The notes beneath the pieces were generated by a model. It was not told where the DNA came from. It ran no database searches and worked only from the letters and a program-made list of their open reading frames with translations. A DNA stretch of 64,000 nt from Ferdinandcohnia sp036965045. Its GTDB lineage: Bacteria > Bacillota > Bacilli > Bacillales > Bacillaceae_L. Positions within the stretch are counted from its first letter, which is position 1, and each line of letters starts with the position of its first letter. Below, one piece after another: positions 7,874 to 16,585 of this stretch. The position numbers were made by a program, and so were the translations under genes. The DNA lies in the NCBI RefSeq assembly GCF_036965045.1, contig NZ_JBALOV010000036.1, forward strand, positions 62,001-126,000. Direction: 5' to 3'.

Positions 7874-8323
7874 ATGAAAAAGGTTTTATCAGCATTAGTA
7901 GCACTTACCCTGATTCTTTCGCCACTTGGGAACTTTGTTTTCCAAGACCAAACCACAACTGTTGAGGCAAAAGGCTATAAATCAGGTAAACGTGGTTTTA
8001 ATAATAATATTGGAAACACGAACAAATCCAACTTCCAACAACAACAAAAGAAAAAGGAAGAAAATAATGTTACCAACAAATCAACTACTCCTACCAACCC
8101 TAAAGGTGGATTCATGTCTGGTGGGTTAATGAAAGGTCTAATGCTAGGTGGACTTGCAGGATTCCTCTTCGGTGGTCTTTTAGGCGGAATGGGTATGCTT
8201 GGTTCATTTTTAGGATTAATGATTAACGTTCTTGCGATTTATGTTTTAATTGTTGTTATTCGAAAAATCTTCGTAATGATTAAAGATCGCAAGAAAAATG
8301 AGGCGGATCCATGGCGTCGCTAA
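7874..8323 (+). CDS. Secreted or membrane-associated Gly-rich small protein
   Basis: The protein has 149 residues. An N-terminal signal-like segment (about 1-30) ends near VEAKG, then a basic KSGKRGFN motif, a Gln/Asn/Lys-rich low-complexity stretch (about 55-85), a Gly/Met-rich hydrophobic segment (GGLMKGLMLGGLAGFLFGG) and a second hydrophobic helix near the C-terminus. The layout resembles Bacillus proteins annotated as Tim44-like, but no function can be inferred. The ATG at 7874 is preferred over the in-frame ATG at 7856 because GGAGG (7858-7862) precedes only the former. It overlaps the next gene by 13 bases. Confidence 0.75.
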   Translation: MKKVLSALVALTLILSPLGNFVFQDQTTTVEAKGYKSGKRGFNNNIGNTNKSNFQQQQKKKEENNVTNKSTTPTNPKGGFMSGGLMKGLMLGGLAGFLFGGLLGGMGMLGSFLGLMINVLAIYVLIVVIRKIFVMIKDRKKNEADPWRR

Positions 8324-8601
8324 TTCTTTCTGAACAAGAAATCATTAATGCTGTCTGCGTATATATTGGCTTAAAGAAACAAGTCAAGCCAGAAGAAGTT
8401 GAAGTAGAACTCATGTATGACGATGACTACGGATTCTCCGCAGAAGTATATGTGAATGATCGAAAACAGGTCCTCATTATGGCGAACTTAATTGAAGCGA
8501 TTCGTCTATGGCTTGGTGAATTTCTGAACAGAGACCCCTATGCCGGGATTAAGCTTGTATTAGATGATGAAGAAGGCATTATTGCCCATATAAACGAGTA
8601 A
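8311..8601 (+). CDS. YxcD-like DUF2653 family protein
   Basis: This is a 96-residue soluble acidic protein with no signal or membrane segment. The conserved blocks LSEQEIINAVC, YGFSAEVYVNDRKQVL and DDEEGIIAHI are those of the Bacillus YxcD family, of unknown function. The start overlaps the previous gene by 13 bases and has a GAGG box inside it, so the two are translationally coupled. A strong terminator follows. Confidence 0.8.
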   Translation: MASLILSEQEIINAVCVYIGLKKQVKPEEVEVELMYDDDYGFSAEVYVNDRKQVLIMANLIEAIRLWLGEFLNRDPYAGIKLVLDDEEGIIAHINE

Positions 8602-8632
8602 AAAGCTCATCCACTTGGATGAGCTTTTTTAT
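8602..8632. terminator. Bidirectional terminator
   Basis: AGCTCATCC-ACTT-GGATGAGCT with A and T runs on either side serves both the YxcD-like gene and the convergent diguanylate cyclase gene. Confidence 0.9.
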
Positions 8633-9822
8633 TAATTGGCCACGACCATTCGGTTTTTTCCACTTTCTTTTGCAGCATAAAGCGCTTGGTCTGCTGCCTT
8701 TTTCAAGGAATCCACTGTTGTTCCATTATAAGGATATATCCCAACACCAGAGCTGATTGAAACAGTGACTTTTTCATCCTCAATAATGAGTGGGTGTGCA
8801 CGATAGTACTCTGTTAATGTATCGTAGATTTCGTTTACCCCCATATCGATTTGAGTTTTTATGAGGATCATGAACTCATCACCCGCATACCGATAACCTT
8901 CGACCTTATCATTGCATAGCATTTTTATTCCATCTGCAACAATCTTTAAATACAAATCACCAGCATCATGGCCGAAACGGTCATTGACTTGCTTTAAATC
9001 GTCAGAGTCGATCATCATAACGATAATTTCGTCATTTTCGTTTCGAATTAACTGGGCTAAATCCTCGTGGAAAGCACGGTGGTTTTTTAAATCTGTTAAT
9101 TCGTCGGTACGGGACATCGTGTATATTTTTGCGTACAATCGAGCAGTTTCAATCGAATTGATAACCTGTGCACCGATCATTTGTAAAAGATCTTCGTGCT
9201 CCTTCCGATAGGCGAAGTCCCTAAAGCTTTGAGTCGAGATGACACCTTTTACTTGGTCATCAATTACAACTGGTACAAAAAGACAGGACCTTGTATCTTC
9301 GTCCCCTTCTCCCATTTTCGTATCAAATTCGATGTTTTGATTTTGACTTTTGAGGTGAACAATTTCTCGCGTTTTAATAACCTTTGATGTGTAATTTTCA
9401 CCAAATTCCACGATACTTGGAGGTGCTGGTTCTCCGTTATCCATAATAAAAATCATTTGAATATGGGCATCGCCGGGATTATGCAAGGCAATATAAAATG
9501 CATCCGCTGGCATAACACGTGAAACCATTTCATAGGATTTTTGAAGAAGAACGCTTTCATTTAGGGTTTTGCTGCAAATTTGGGCAAATTCATGAAGGAT
9601 ACGGTAATGCTTGTTCATCCAATGCATATTTTCCATTTGTTCGTTCATTTGTTGGAGTTGAGTTAAAAGGGTATTGGTAATCTCTTGTTCTTCTCTTTCC
9701 TGACAGATCCCATCAAAAAAGCCGCGAGTCTCGTCAGAAATCAAATTCTTTTCAGAACCAATTCTTTCGATTAATCCACTTAATTTTTTTAATACGTTCA
9801 GATTCTGGATGGTTTTCTCCAT
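8632..9822 (-). CDS. GAF-domain diguanylate cyclase
   Basis: The protein has 396 residues and no membrane segment. The N-terminal about 65 residues are helical, followed by a GAF domain (about 75-225) and a GGDEF domain (about 235-396). The active-site loop reads AGDEF (313-317) in GYRYAGDEFMILI; this variant occurs in active cyclases. The Mg-binding MMIDSDDLKQVND and the C-terminal ADQALYAAKESGKNR motif are intact, so c-di-GMP synthesis is expected. The RxxD inhibitory site just before the loop is absent, so product inhibition may be missing. The signal sensed by the GAF domain is unknown. Confidence 0.9.
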   Translation of the reverse strand: MEKTIQNLNVLKKLSGLIERIGSEKNLISDETRGFFDGICQEREEQEITNTLLTQLQQMNEQMENMHWMNKHYRILHEFAQICSKTLNESVLLQKSYEMVSRVMPADAFYIALHNPGDAHIQMIFIMDNGEPAPPSIVEFGENYTSKVIKTREIVHLKSQNQNIEFDTKMGEGDEDTRSCLFVPVVIDDQVKGVISTQSFRDFAYRKEHEDLLQMIGAQVINSIETARLYAKIYTMSRTDELTDLKNHRAFHEDLAQLIRNENDEIIVMMIDSDDLKQVNDRFGHDAGDLYLKIVADGIKMLCNDKVEGYRYAGDEFMILIKTQIDMGVNEIYDTLTEYYRAHPLIIEDEKVTVSISSGVGIYPYNGTTVDSLKKAADQALYAAKESGKNRMVVAN

Positions 9823-10311
9823 GTGTAATCACTTCCAAAATTTTTTAGAGGATGTTCAAGTTATTGAGTGAAACCCTCCCTTATCCAAAAATCTAGTAAA
9901 ATAGTAGCAACAGTAATGGTAAAATGGTATAAAAAAAGACTAATCATATACCGATTAATCTACGTCCTTAGATACGAGTTATTCTCGGCAACTGGCTGGC
10001 ATGTCCCAAAAGGATGTTCAATAATTCTGGAGAATCCCTTCTTTATGAACACATTGGACTAAGCCCCTATAGTTTTGCGTCTTCATCTTTCAATGAATTT
10101 GCCTTTACTTTATTCAATTATCTCACTAAAGAAAGAGTATTTTAAATTGTACTATAATTATATTTCTATTTTTGCTTTAGGTCAATGAATTTAACCTAAC
10201 CTTTTTCTAGAAATGTGAATTTTTTCCTACTACAAACACCCTACTTTCCTCCTAGTAACTATTCCCAATATGGCAACCCATATTTTTACACCTTGACTAT
10301 TATGAATGTTA
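9823..10311. other. Long intergenic region without recognised gene
   Basis: About 490 bases. A short plus-strand frame (9868-10062, 64 codons) has no good ribosome site and no recognisable protein. TAGAGGATGTTCAA at 9846-9859 resembles the terminal repeat of the 263-bp element at 18201 (TAGATGATGTTCAA), but no second end is seen. Small hairpins occur around 10020-10040. No riboswitch class is recognised. Confidence 0.35.
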
Positions 10312-10339
10312 TTGAAATTTTTACCGTTTCGTGTATAAT
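10312..10339 (+). promoter_or_regulatory. Sigma-A promoter of the pot operon
   Basis: TTGAAA (10312-10317), a 16-base spacer and a perfect TATAAT (10334-10339) lie about 57 bases upstream of the potA ATG. Confidence 0.7.
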
Positions 10340-10396
10340 TATGCCGGATTACATAAAACTATAATCTTAAACTATATAGAAAGAAGGGGGTTGCTA

Positions 10397-11506
10397 ATGA
10401 ACAGTATACCTATTATCCAGTTTAAAAATGTGACGAAACAATATGACAATGACCCACCGGTCCTCAACAATGTCAGTTTTGAAATAGAAAGAGGAAAATT
10501 CTATACCCTTCTTGGTCCTTCTGGATGCGGAAAAACTACAATCTTGCGTTTGATTGCAGGATTTATCGAACCTTCAGATGGAGAGGTTTACTTTAATGGA
10601 AAAAAGGTAAATACCACACCTGCCAATAAGCGTCAGGTTAATACGGTGTTTCAGGATTACGCCCTATTTCCACATCTTAATGTCTATGAAAATGTTGCCT
10701 TTGGCTTACGAATAAAGAAATTTAAGCAATCTGAAATCGATAAAAAAGTGAAAGAAGCTTTAAGCTTCGTCAATCTTACTGGCTATGAAAATCGTGAAAT
10801 TAGAGAAATGTCTGGTGGTCAGAGACAACGTGTTGCGATTGCTCGTGCGATTGTGAATGAACCAGAGATTATTCTATTGGATGAGCCTTTGTCTGCTCTT
10901 GACTTAAAGCTGCGTACGGAAATGCAGTATGAGCTTCGCGACCTTCAAAAGCGCCTTGGTATTACTTTTATCTTTGTCACACACGACCAAGAAGAAGCGC
11001 TTGCGATGTCTGATGAGATTTTTGTTTTAAATAAAGGAAACATTCAACAGAGTGGCAGCCCGATTGATATATATGATGAGCCAATCAACCGCTTTGTTGC
11101 AGACTTTATCGGGGAATCGAATATCGTAAAAGGGAAAATGCACAAAGACTTTCTAGTAGAATTTGTTGGTAAGAAATTTGACTGTGTTGACCAAGGCTTC
11201 TCAGATAATGAGGATGTTGAAATTGTCATTCGTCCTGAAGATTTAGAGATTACCTCTGTTGAAAAAGGAAAGTTACAGGTAGTTGTAGATTCACAGCTTT
11301 TCAGAGGGGTCCACTATGAAATTTGCGGTTTTGACAAGGACGGAAATGAATGGCTTGTTCACTCTACAAAGAAAGCGAAGGTTGGCGACGAGATCGGACT
11401 TTACTTTGATCCTGAGGCGATTCATGTTATGCGTATCGGTGAAACGGAAGAAGAATACGATCGCCGTTTAGAGGCTTATGTGGACGGGGAAAGCCATGGA
11501 AAATAA
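10397..11506 (+). CDS. potA: Spermidine/putrescine ABC importer, ATPase PotA
   Basis: This ATP-binding subunit powers polyamine uptake; 369 residues from the ATG at 10397 (AAGAAGGGGG box). Walker A is GPSGCGKTT (40-48), followed by the Q-loop FQDYALFPH, signature MSGGQRQRVA, Walker B IILLDEPLSALD and the switch His in FVTHDQEEA. The C-terminal TOBE-type regulatory domain (about 270-345) is present, as in PotA/MalK-like ATPases. An in-frame earlier ATG at 10331 lies inside the promoter and is rejected. Its 3' end overlaps potB by 11 bases. Confidence 0.93.
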   Translation: MNSIPIIQFKNVTKQYDNDPPVLNNVSFEIERGKFYTLLGPSGCGKTTILRLIAGFIEPSDGEVYFNGKKVNTTPANKRQVNTVFQDYALFPHLNVYENVAFGLRIKKFKQSEIDKKVKEALSFVNLTGYENREIREMSGGQRQRVAIARAIVNEPEIILLDEPLSALDLKLRTEMQYELRDLQKRLGITFIFVTHDQEEALAMSDEIFVLNKGNIQQSGSPIDIYDEPINRFVADFIGESNIVKGKMHKDFLVEFVGKKFDCVDQGFSDNEDVEIVIRPEDLEITSVEKGKLQVVVDSQLFRGVHYEICGFDKDGNEWLVHSTKKAKVGDEIGLYFDPEAIHVMRIGETEEEYDRRLEAYVDGESHGK

Positions 11507-12314
11507 GCTAACCCGCAATTTATATTTTATCCCTTATGCACTATGGATTCTTGTATTTGTTATTGCACCAATTACACTTGTACTCTATTATTCATTTTTT
11601 GATATAGAAGGAAATCTTTCATTAATCAATTATAAAACATTTTTTACACCTATTTATCTAAAAATGACATTAAGCTCATTTTGGTATGCCTTTTTAATAA
11701 CAGCTATCTCTTTATTGGTGGCATACCCTACAGCCTATTTAATCACAAGAACAAAGCACAAACACCTTTGGCTACTGCTCATCATTGCTCCATCTTGGAT
11801 TAATCTACTATTAAAAGCATATGCTTTTATCGGGATTTTTGGAGCCTATGGAACTGCAAATGCAATCCTTGAAGTTCTAGGTATCGGTTCTAGACAGTTG
11901 TTATTTACGGATTTCAGTTTTGTATTTGTATCGGTTTATATTTTTATACCATTTATGATTTTACCTATCTTTAACTCATTAAATGAGTTAAATCCGAGTC
12001 TATTAGATGCCGCTAGAGACTTAGGTGCATCTAAATGGACAACGTTTCGCCGTGTGATTTTTCCACTGACGATTCAAGGTGTAAAATCTGGATGTCAGGT
12101 TGTATTCATCCCTGCCCTATCATTGTTCATGTTGACACGATTAATTGCAGGTAACAAAGTGATTACACTTGGTACAGCGATTGAACAACAGTTCCTTGTC
12201 ACACAGGATTGGGGTATGGGTTCGACCATTGCCGTCTTCCTCATCATATTCATGGTGTTAATTATGGTGGCGACTGGAAACCGCAAGAAACGAGGTGCAA
12301 AAAATGAAAGATAA
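11496..12314 (+). CDS. potB: Spermidine/putrescine ABC importer, permease PotB
   Basis: This is an inner-membrane permease subunit of 272 residues with six predicted helices. The EAA coupling loop reads DAARDLGASKWTTFRRVIFPL (about residues 170-190), which docks onto PotA. The ATG at 11496 overlaps the end of potA by 11 bases, indicating translational coupling. It pairs with PotC to form the transport pore. Confidence 0.93.
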   Translation: MENKLTRNLYFIPYALWILVFVIAPITLVLYYSFFDIEGNLSLINYKTFFTPIYLKMTLSSFWYAFLITAISLLVAYPTAYLITRTKHKHLWLLLIIAPSWINLLLKAYAFIGIFGAYGTANAILEVLGIGSRQLLFTDFSFVFVSVYIFIPFMILPIFNSLNELNPSLLDAARDLGASKWTTFRRVIFPLTIQGVKSGCQVVFIPALSLFMLTRLIAGNKVITLGTAIEQQFLVTQDWGMGSTIAVFLIIFMVLIMVATGNRKKRGAKNER

Positions 12315-13107
12315 ACTAGCCATATCTTCAAAAGTATATCTATTTATTATTTTCTTCATTTTATATGCACCGATTTTTTATTTAATCTATTACTCCTTCA
12401 ATAGCGGTGGCACGATGAACAATTTCGAGGACTTCACCTTGGATTGGTATAAGGAGCTATTTGGGGATACAAGATTACTCATCATTGTGTTAAATACATT
12501 TGTGATTGCCTTGCTTTCGGCACTGGTTTCAACGATTATTGGGGTGCTTGGTGCAATTGGCATTCACTCTGTAAAACAAAGACAAACTCAGAATACATTA
12601 TTGTCATTAAATAATGTATTAATCGTGAGCCCTGATGTTATCATCGGTGCGTCTTTCTTAATTTTACTAACTATGGCTGGAATTAAATTAGGCTTTTATT
12701 CTGTGTTGCTTTCACATATTGCCTTCTGTATTCCCATTGTCGTTCTGATGGTATTACCAAAATTAAAGGAAATGAGCCCAACTTTAATCGATGCGGCAAA
12801 GGACCTCGGAGCAAGCCAATGGCAGGTTCTTACAAAGGTCATTATTCCTTATATCACTCCAGGGATTTTTGCTGGATTTTTCATGGCCCTTACGTATTCC
12901 TTTGATGATTTCGCCGTTACATTCTTCGTGACAGGTAATGGTTTCTCAACGCTTTCCGTTGAAATCTATTCCCTCGCACGCCGTGGAATCTCACTGAATA
13001 TTAATGCATTGTCCGCTTTATTATTTATTTTTACAATGCTGCTTGCAGTCGGTTACTACTTTATCGCACAACGTGGCAGCACACGTGGATTGGGGGTTCG
13101 GAAATGA
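12304..13107 (+). CDS. potC: Spermidine/putrescine ABC importer, permease PotC
   Basis: This is the second permease subunit, 267 residues with six helices and the EAA loop DAAKDLGASQWQVL...IIPYI. An in-frame GTG at 12295 exists, but the GAGG box (12292-12295) sits 8 bases before the ATG at 12304, which is therefore the start. It overlaps potB by 11 bases and potD by 4. Confidence 0.93.
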   Translation: MKDKLAISSKVYLFIIFFILYAPIFYLIYYSFNSGGTMNNFEDFTLDWYKELFGDTRLLIIVLNTFVIALLSALVSTIIGVLGAIGIHSVKQRQTQNTLLSLNNVLIVSPDVIIGASFLILLTMAGIKLGFYSVLLSHIAFCIPIVVLMVLPKLKEMSPTLIDAAKDLGASQWQVLTKVIIPYITPGIFAGFFMALTYSFDDFAVTFFVTGNGFSTLSVEIYSLARRGISLNINALSALLFIFTMLLAVGYYFIAQRGSTRGLGVRK

Positions 13108-14177
13108 CGAAACTCATCCGTGCTTTCTTAGCCATTATTTTCGTTTCCGGTGGTCTTCTGTATTTGATCCACCATTTAAATTCGTCTCAGGGTCTTGCAA
13201 GTGGGAATACGCTGACGATTTATAACTGGGGAGATTATATTGACGAAGAATTAATCGACCGTTTTGAAGAAGAAACTGGAATCAAGGTCATTTACGAAAC
13301 CTTTGACTCTAACGAAGCGATGATGACAAAGATTGAACAAGGTGGAACAACGTATGATATTGCGGTTCCATCTGAATATATGATTGATAAAATGCGCCAA
13401 GAGGACTTGCTCATCCCTCTTGACCATTCGAAGTTACCAAATTTAAAAAACATTGATGAGCGTTTCATGGATCTTCCGTTTGATCCAGACAATAAATTCT
13501 CTGTTCCATATTTCTGGGGAACCGTTGGAATTGTGTTTAACCCAGCAATGCTCGATGGAAAAGAGTTCACAAGCTGGAATGACCTTTGGGATCCTTCCTT
13601 AAAAAATGAAATTATCTTAGTTGACGGTGCCAGAGAAATAATGGGTATGGGACTTAACTCCCTTGGTTATTCATTAAATGACACGAATCTTGATCACTTA
13701 AACGAAGCAAAGGAAAAACTCATCACTCTTACGCCAAATGTCAAAGCTATCGTTGGTGACGAAGGAAAAGTCCTTATCCAAAATGGCGAAGCTGCAATTG
13801 GAATTGTATGGTCTGGTGATGCTGCAGATATTATGTGGGAAAACGAAGATATTGACTATGTGGTACCAAGTGAGGGCTCTAACCTATGGTTTGACAATAT
13901 GGTGATTCCAAAAACCGCAAAAAATATTGAGGGTGCCCACCAATTCATTAATTTTATGTTGGATGCAGAAGTAGCTGCGCAAAACACAGAATATGTTAGC
14001 TACTCCACTCCAAACAAAGAGGCTCTTCAATATATGCCTGAAGATATGGTGACTGATGAGCGATTCTATCCTTCACCTGAGCTAACCGAAAGACTCGAGG
14101 TTTATGAAAATCTAGGGAAAAAGAATCTTGCCATTTACAATCAGCTTTTCTTAGAATTCAAAATGGCGCAGAACTAA
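13104..14177 (+). CDS. potD: Spermidine/putrescine-binding protein PotD
   Basis: This is a family 1 extracellular solute-binding protein, 357 residues, that captures polyamine outside the membrane. The N-terminus has one hydrophobic helix (about 5-22), but there is no lipobox Cys, so it appears to be held by an uncleaved membrane anchor or released by signal peptidase I. Typical PotD blocks are seen: TIYNWGDYIDEELI, DIAVPSEYMIDKM, VPYFWGTVGIVFN and IGIVWSGDAADIM. The ATGA overlap with potC shows coupling. A terminator follows directly. Confidence 0.92.
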   Translation: MTKLIRAFLAIIFVSGGLLYLIHHLNSSQGLASGNTLTIYNWGDYIDEELIDRFEEETGIKVIYETFDSNEAMMTKIEQGGTTYDIAVPSEYMIDKMRQEDLLIPLDHSKLPNLKNIDERFMDLPFDPDNKFSVPYFWGTVGIVFNPAMLDGKEFTSWNDLWDPSLKNEIILVDGAREIMGMGLNSLGYSLNDTNLDHLNEAKEKLITLTPNVKAIVGDEGKVLIQNGEAAIGIVWSGDAADIMWENEDIDYVVPSEGSNLWFDNMVIPKTAKNIEGAHQFINFMLDAEVAAQNTEYVSYSTPNKEALQYMPEDMVTDERFYPSPELTERLEVYENLGKKNLAIYNQLFLEFKMAQN

Positions 14178-14189
14178 TAAAAATTCAAG

Positions 14190-14228
14190 CAAACTCCTTA
14201 TGTAGTTAAAAACATAAGGAGTTTTTTG
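14190..14228 (+). terminator. Terminator of the pot operon
   Basis: AAACTCCTTATGT-loop-ACATAAGGAGTTT, followed by TTTGTTTT. Confidence 0.9.
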
Positions 14229-14409
14229 TTTTACATCCTCCCCTTCCCCATATTATTTTTTCTATAACATTTCCCTGCCAATTTGGATATCAATATAACA
14301 ATTTCCTTTATTACTATAAAGCATTTCACTAAAGCGATTACATCGTTATAAAAATGCCATTTTTCTGTCTATGGAAAGATTTATATCTTTTTAAATCAAT
14401 CAATTTTTC

Positions 14410-14437
14410 TTGAAATTCTATTTATTGAGTGTATAAT
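14410..14437 (+). promoter_or_regulatory. Sigma-A promoter of the peptide ABC operon
   Basis: TTGAAA (14410-14415), 16-base spacer, TATAAT (14432-14437), about 69 bases upstream of the first gene. The rest of the 14229-14505 gap is AT-rich with nothing else recognised. Confidence 0.7.
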
Positions 14438-14505
14438 TAGTTTTTGTTATTAATATATTACAAAAACTTTAGTTGGTATCCCAATATAGAAAGGGGTGTA
14501 TTTTT

Positions 14506-15510
14506 ATGGAAGATACTATTCTAGAAATAAAAGGGTTAAAAACCCACTTTCTTACTGACAGTGGACAAATTCCTGCTGTAAATGGGGTTGATCTTTATCT
14601 TAAAAAAGGGGAAATCCTCGGAATCGTTGGTGAATCTGGTTGCGGTAAAAGTGTCACCTCTCTTTCCATCATGCAGCTTGTACAGCACCCTGGGAAAATA
14701 GTCGGCGGCGAAATTTTATTTAATGGCGAAAACCTTGTAAACGCAAAGGAAAAGCGAATGAGACAAATTCGCGGAAATAAAATTGGAATGATATTTCAAG
14801 AGCCAATGACATCATTAAACCCTGTGTTCACAATCGGCAATCAATTAATCGAAGCCATTTTAATACATAATAAGATTTCGAAAAAAGATGCCAGAATGAG
14901 AGCAATTGAGATGCTAAACCTTGTTGGTCTCCCCAGAGCTGACGAATTAATAGATGAATATCCTCATCAATTATCGGGAGGTATGCGTCAAAGGGTCATG
15001 ATTGCGATGGCAATGGTTTGTGAACCTGAAGTTTTAATCGCGGACGAGCCAACAACTGCACTTGACGTGACCATTCAGGCCCAAATCTTAGAATTGATGA
15101 AAAAGCTAAATAAGGAAACAAATACTTCTATCATAATGATCACACATGACCTTGGTGTCGTTGCTGAAATGTGTGACAGGATCGCAGTTATGTATTCGGG
15201 AAAGGTTGTTGAAGAAGGTGATACTAAGTCCCTTTTCAAAAACCCTCAACATCCTTATACAAAAGGGCTTATTGAATCTGTTCCAGATGTTCGAACTAAA
15301 AAAGACCGTCTCTTCTCGATACCAGGCAGTGTTCCGATCCCAGGGTCAATAAAAAAAGGCTGCCATTTTGCAGAAAGATGCCCTTATGCATTTGATAAGT
15401 GCAGAGAGGTTGCTCCTAGTTTACTAGATGTTGGAAATGGGCAACAAGCAAGATGTCATCTACACGAATCTGAAAGCAAGGCTGTACTCCTTCAGAGTGC
15501 ATCACATTAA
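14506..15510 (+). CDS. Peptide ABC importer ATPase (OppD/DppD/AppD family)
   Basis: The protein has 334 residues from the ATG at 14506 (AAAGGGG box); an earlier in-frame codon has no ribosome site. It has Walker A GESGCGKS (42-49), Q-loop FQEPMTSLNP, signature LSGGMRQRVMIA, Walker B VLIADEPTTALD and switch ITHDLGV. The C-terminal oligopeptide-type domain carries cysteines in CHFAERCPYAFDKC, as in dipeptide/oligopeptide ATPases that bind an iron-sulphur cluster. The gene order ATPase-ATPase-binding protein-permease-permease matches the B. subtilis app operon. The exact peptide substrate cannot be told. Confidence 0.9.
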   Translation: MEDTILEIKGLKTHFLTDSGQIPAVNGVDLYLKKGEILGIVGESGCGKSVTSLSIMQLVQHPGKIVGGEILFNGENLVNAKEKRMRQIRGNKIGMIFQEPMTSLNPVFTIGNQLIEAILIHNKISKKDARMRAIEMLNLVGLPRADELIDEYPHQLSGGMRQRVMIAMAMVCEPEVLIADEPTTALDVTIQAQILELMKKLNKETNTSIIMITHDLGVVAEMCDRIAVMYSGKVVEEGDTKSLFKNPQHPYTKGLIESVPDVRTKKDRLFSIPGSVPIPGSIKKGCHFAERCPYAFDKCREVAPSLLDVGNGQQARCHLHESESKAVLLQSASH

Positions 15511-15535
15511 AGGTTTGTAAAGGAGGGAGAAACGA

Positions 15536-16516
15536 ATGCCCGAAACATTATTGGAAGTAAAAGACCTGCAAAAGCATTTTCCGATTAAAAGCGGAGTCCT
15601 TCAAAAGCAGACAGGTGCTGTTAAAGCAGTTGATGGTGTCTCCTTCAGCCTACATAAAGGAGAAACACTCGGTTTAGTTGGTGAAAGTGGTTGTGGAAAA
15701 TCCACAACAGGTCGTATGCTGATGCGACTTCTTGAGCCGACTGGCGGAAACATCATCTTTGAAGATAGGGATCTAATGAGTCTATCTAATTCAGAAATGA
15801 GAAAGATGAGAAAGGATATCCAAATGGTGTTCCAAGATCCTTTTGCATCACTAAACCCAAGACATACTGTCGAAAAGATAATCGAAGAGCCATTAATCGT
15901 TCATGGTCTCGGAAATAGACAAGAAAGAAAGAAGAGAGTCCGTGAATTACTTGAAATTGTTGGCTTAAATTCCTATCATGCTAAACGATATCCACATCAA
16001 TTTAGTGGAGGTCAAAGACAAAGGATTGGTATTGCCCGTGCCTTAGCCGTTAAACCAAAGCTAATCATTGCTGATGAGCCTGTCTCGGCTCTTGACGTTT
16101 CAATCCAATCTCAGGTTCTAAATCTTCTTGAAGATTTACAAAAAGACTTTGATTTAACTTATTTATTTATTGCCCATGACTTAGGTGTTGTTCGTCACAT
16201 CAGTGATAGAGTTGGAGTTATGTATTTAGGAAGAATCGTAGAATTAACCGATAGTGATCGTTTATATGAATCTCCTAAGCATCCTTATACGGAAGCCTTG
16301 CTCTCATCTGTTCCTATTCCGGATCCAGATCACAAGCAGGAACGAATTATTCTAAGTGGTGATGTACCTAGTCCATCAAATCCACCAACTGGATGTCCGT
16401 TCCACACACGTTGTCCAAAGGCAATGGATATTTGTAAACAGGTTGTTCCTACACTTCAAGAGGTAGAGCAAGGTCACTATACAGCTTGCCACCTTTATGG
16501 AGAAGAGCAAAAATAA
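15536..16516 (+). CDS. Peptide ABC importer ATPase (OppF/DppF/AppF family)
   Basis: This is the second ATPase of the importer, 326 residues. It has Walker A GESGCGKST, Q-loop FQDPFASLNPR, signature FSGGQRQRIGIA, Walker B LIIADEPVSALD and switch IAHDLGV. The C-terminal domain has CPFHTRCPKAMDIC, matching the partner ATPase. The start follows AAAGGAGGG. It heterodimerises with the upstream ATPase in this transporter class. Confidence 0.92.
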   Translation: MPETLLEVKDLQKHFPIKSGVLQKQTGAVKAVDGVSFSLHKGETLGLVGESGCGKSTTGRMLMRLLEPTGGNIIFEDRDLMSLSNSEMRKMRKDIQMVFQDPFASLNPRHTVEKIIEEPLIVHGLGNRQERKKRVRELLEIVGLNSYHAKRYPHQFSGGQRQRIGIARALAVKPKLIIADEPVSALDVSIQSQVLNLLEDLQKDFDLTYLFIAHDLGVVRHISDRVGVMYLGRIVELTDSDRLYESPKHPYTEALLSSVPIPDPDHKQERIILSGDVPSPSNPPTGCPFHTRCPKAMDICKQVVPTLQEVEQGHYTACHLYGEEQK

Positions 16517-16585
16517 ATTGGCAGTGTATATCTATTAACATACGATTTACCTAGCCAAAGATAAAAATTATTGGAGGAGAAAATT

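Noticed and set aside
9868..10062. 64-codon plus-strand frame
   Set aside because: No ribosome binding site, no recognisable composition or family; likely chance.
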